A stretch of 6,926 nt of DNA from Paludibacteraceae bacterium (lineage in GTDB: Bacteria; Bacteroidota; Bacteroidia; Bacteroidales; Paludibacteraceae): the NCBI GenBank assembly GCA_017550055.1, contig JAFYMM010000389.1, forward strand, positions 1 through 6,926, in the 5' to 3' direction. The notes beneath the pieces were generated by a model. It saw only the letters and a program-made list of their open reading frames with translations. It did not search any database and was not told the origin of the DNA. Below, piece by piece: positions 5,713-6,926 of the stretch. Made by a program: the position numbers and the translations under genes. The number at the start of each line of letters is the position of its first letter. Position 1 is the first letter of the stretch.

Positions 5713-6926
5713 TTATTTAACAATGTAACGTAATGTTGTTTTATTATTTGCAGTTTTTACATCTATCAAATAATAGCCTGAAACGTGATTTGCGTTGAAC
5801 GTGAATTCAGAAGCTTGATCAACCATATATGTATCAATCAATTCACCCATCATATTATATACAAATATTTCGGTAATCTCTTCAGAATTCAAATTGATAA
5901 GTCTTAGATTATCATTTGGACGAACCACATTTGAAAGCAATCTAGGAGACAATGCCTCTTCGCTACTTGAAAGAGTTATTGTTCTCATAATAATTTGACC
6001 ATCACAATCATCTGGATCTGCCATTTCATTAGACACAATCAACGCATAGTATTCACCTGGTTTAATAACAGAACCATCAAGCTCGTTATATGAATGACCT
6101 GTACCTACTTGAACATCATCTTCTAAAATACCTTGATCTTTGTCATTTACAACTTTATACCAAGTTACTTCATCTGGAGATGGAGTCCAACCATAATTAT
6201 CAACAAAGTCATTCAAATGCAAGAGGAATATACGATTTTCATATTTGCTAATTGCAAGTACGTCATCCACATCCACACCATTTTCTATAACTTCAATAGT
6301 CACTGTAAATACTTCTGATTCTATAGAACCACAATCACTTGTGATGACATATTTAAGAGTAATATCATTCAAACCACCCTTAATTGAATCGTTAGTTAAT
6401 AAAGTCCAATTACCATTATTACTAATATACCACTCAACTACTGCATTTGGAGCATACAAGTTTGTAGTAGCAATATGATTTTCAATATCAGCTGTAGCTT
6501 CTACAACATCCACCGAACTACCACAAATTGCAACTGGCATAGTCACATTAGTTGGGAGGGTCATCACATAAATTTGGAGATTCAATACATGAATTACACT
6601 ATCACAACCTGTTCCTTCATATTGTTCAACAACAGTATAAGTACCAGTAGCAGTCAATGTTTCGCCACGCCATACGTATGGGAACTCAGATTCGCAGATG
6701 ATTAACTCTTCAGTTTCTGTTACTGCATCTGTCAAAATTGTCAAGTGCAATGTAACAACACTATCACAACCATTAACAGTTATATAATTTTGAGTATAAT
6801 CACCACTTGCATTATAGTCGTTGCCATTCCATGTATAAACGCCACATGTTGTAACATCAAACTCAGTAGCAACAGGATAATTAACTGTCAAGTGTAAGAT
6901 TGTTGTACTATCGCAACCATTAGAAC
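5713..6926 (-). CDS. T9SS-secreted repeat protein, 5' end outside the window
   Basis: The reading frame stays open to the right edge, so the visible 403 residues are only the C-terminal part. The first in-frame start-like codon, a TTG at 6891, is internal: codons before it read SNGCDSTTILH, matching the later repeat NGCDSVVTLHLTI. Numbering from the edge, NGCDS/TGCDS motifs lie at 2-6, 51-55 and 105-109. The complete units carry cysteine pairs (27/53 and 77/107) and a YTWNG..Y..SG.YT pattern common in Bacteroidota surface proteins. Residues about 119-220 and 221-325 look like Ig-type beta segments (VEWYISNNGNW; VTWYKVV, GEYYALIVS). The last 64 residues match a type-A T9SS sorting domain (EIFVYNMMGELI, SGYYLIDVKT, ending TTLRYIVK). 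The protein is therefore expected to cross the outer membrane by T9SS and be attached to the surface or released. Adhesion is a reasonable guess, not shown. It precedes the outer-membrane gene in a likely operon. Confidence 0.88.
   Translation of the reverse strand, partial: SNGCDSTTILHLTVNYPVATEFDVTTCGVYTWNGNDYNASGDYTQNYITVNGCDSVVTLHLTILTDAVTETEELIICESEFPYVWRGETLTATGTYTVVEQYEGTGCDSVIHVLNLQIYVMTLPTNVTMPVAICGSSVDVVEATADIENHIATTNLYAPNAVVEWYISNNGNWTLLTNDSIKGGLNDITLKYVITSDCGSIESEVFTVTIEVIENGVDVDDVLAISKYENRIFLLHLNDFVDNYGWTPSPDEVTWYKVVNDKDQGILEDDVQVGTGHSYNELDGSVIKPGEYYALIVSNEMADPDDCDGQIIMRTITLSSSEEALSPRLLSNVVRPNDNLRLINLNSEEITEIFVYNMMGELIDTYMVDQASEFTFNANHVSGYYLIDVKTANNKTTLRYIVK
5716..5907 (-). other. 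Type-A T9SS C-terminal sorting domain
   Basis: This encodes the last 64 residues of the secreted protein. Its order matches the family (TIGR04183-like): LRLINL strand, EIFVYNMMGELI, a polar turn, FTFNANHVSGYYLIDVKT, and the short basic end TTLRYIVK. In known T9SS cargo this domain is recognised by the translocon and usually removed at the cell surface. Confidence 0.88.
6571..6926 (-). repeat. Cysteine-containing NGCDS protein repeats
   Basis: Two complete repeats and the end of a third are visible (6571-6705, 6736-6855 and 6880-6926). Each ends in GCDS followed by a hydrophobic strand such as VVTLHLTI. Spacing between GCDS motifs is 49 and then 54 residues. DNA similarity is visible only near the GCDS codons, so the copies are old rather than recently duplicated. 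More copies are likely beyond the edge. Confidence 0.85.

Noticed and set aside
6889..6891. TTG codon as the start of the T9SS cargo gene
   Set aside because: The frame is open to the window edge and the residues before it (SNGCDSTTILH) belong to a repeat unit, so the TTG is an internal leucine codon.

Overview
The window looks like part of a Bacteroidota chromosome, most likely Bacteroidales. The DNA is AT-rich. The proteins include a DUF4369/thioredoxin-type lipoprotein, a short-form QueG, a sodium:solute symporter with Bacteroidota-style motifs, and a surface protein ending in a type IX secretion (T9SS) sorting domain. Most starts lack a Shine-Dalgarno sequence, which also fits. I cannot name a genus or species from the sequence.

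The left two thirds (126-4171) is one tightly packed plus-strand run of four genes: a lipoprotein with a thioredoxin fold that has lost its CXXC motif, queG (epoxyqueuosine reductase), a sodium:solute symporter, and engB/ysxC (ribosome-assembly GTPase). Gaps are 6, 25 and 19 bp and no promoter is visible between them, so they are probably co-transcribed. QueG (tRNA modification) and EngB (50S assembly) both serve translation; the lipoprotein and the transporter have no evident functional tie to them. Before the first gene lies an 11-unit G-rich heptamer array (4-80) that could form G-quadruplexes. A second heptamer family (TTGARAG on one strand, YTTTCAA/TCTCAAC on the other) appears in decayed form at the queG start, over the queG stop, and inside a loop of the symporter gene.

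A short intergenic stretch (4172-4350) separates two converging transcription units and carries one intrinsic terminator for each strand.

The right third is a minus-strand pair. The upstream gene (5713 to beyond 6926; its 5' end is outside the window) encodes a secreted protein with cysteine-containing 'NGCDS' repeats, Ig-like segments and a type-A T9SS C-terminal sorting domain. Fifteen bases downstream, after a near-perfect Shine-Dalgarno sequence that is unusual for this phylum, is a gene for an outer-membrane protein. It has a signal peptide, an SH3-like domain that may bind cell wall, a long Pro/Glu/Val spacer and a C-terminal beta-barrel. The pair resembles a surface cargo with an envelope-anchored outer-membrane partner. 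This is the part of the window most likely to hold something undescribed, although the functional link is inferred only from gene order.
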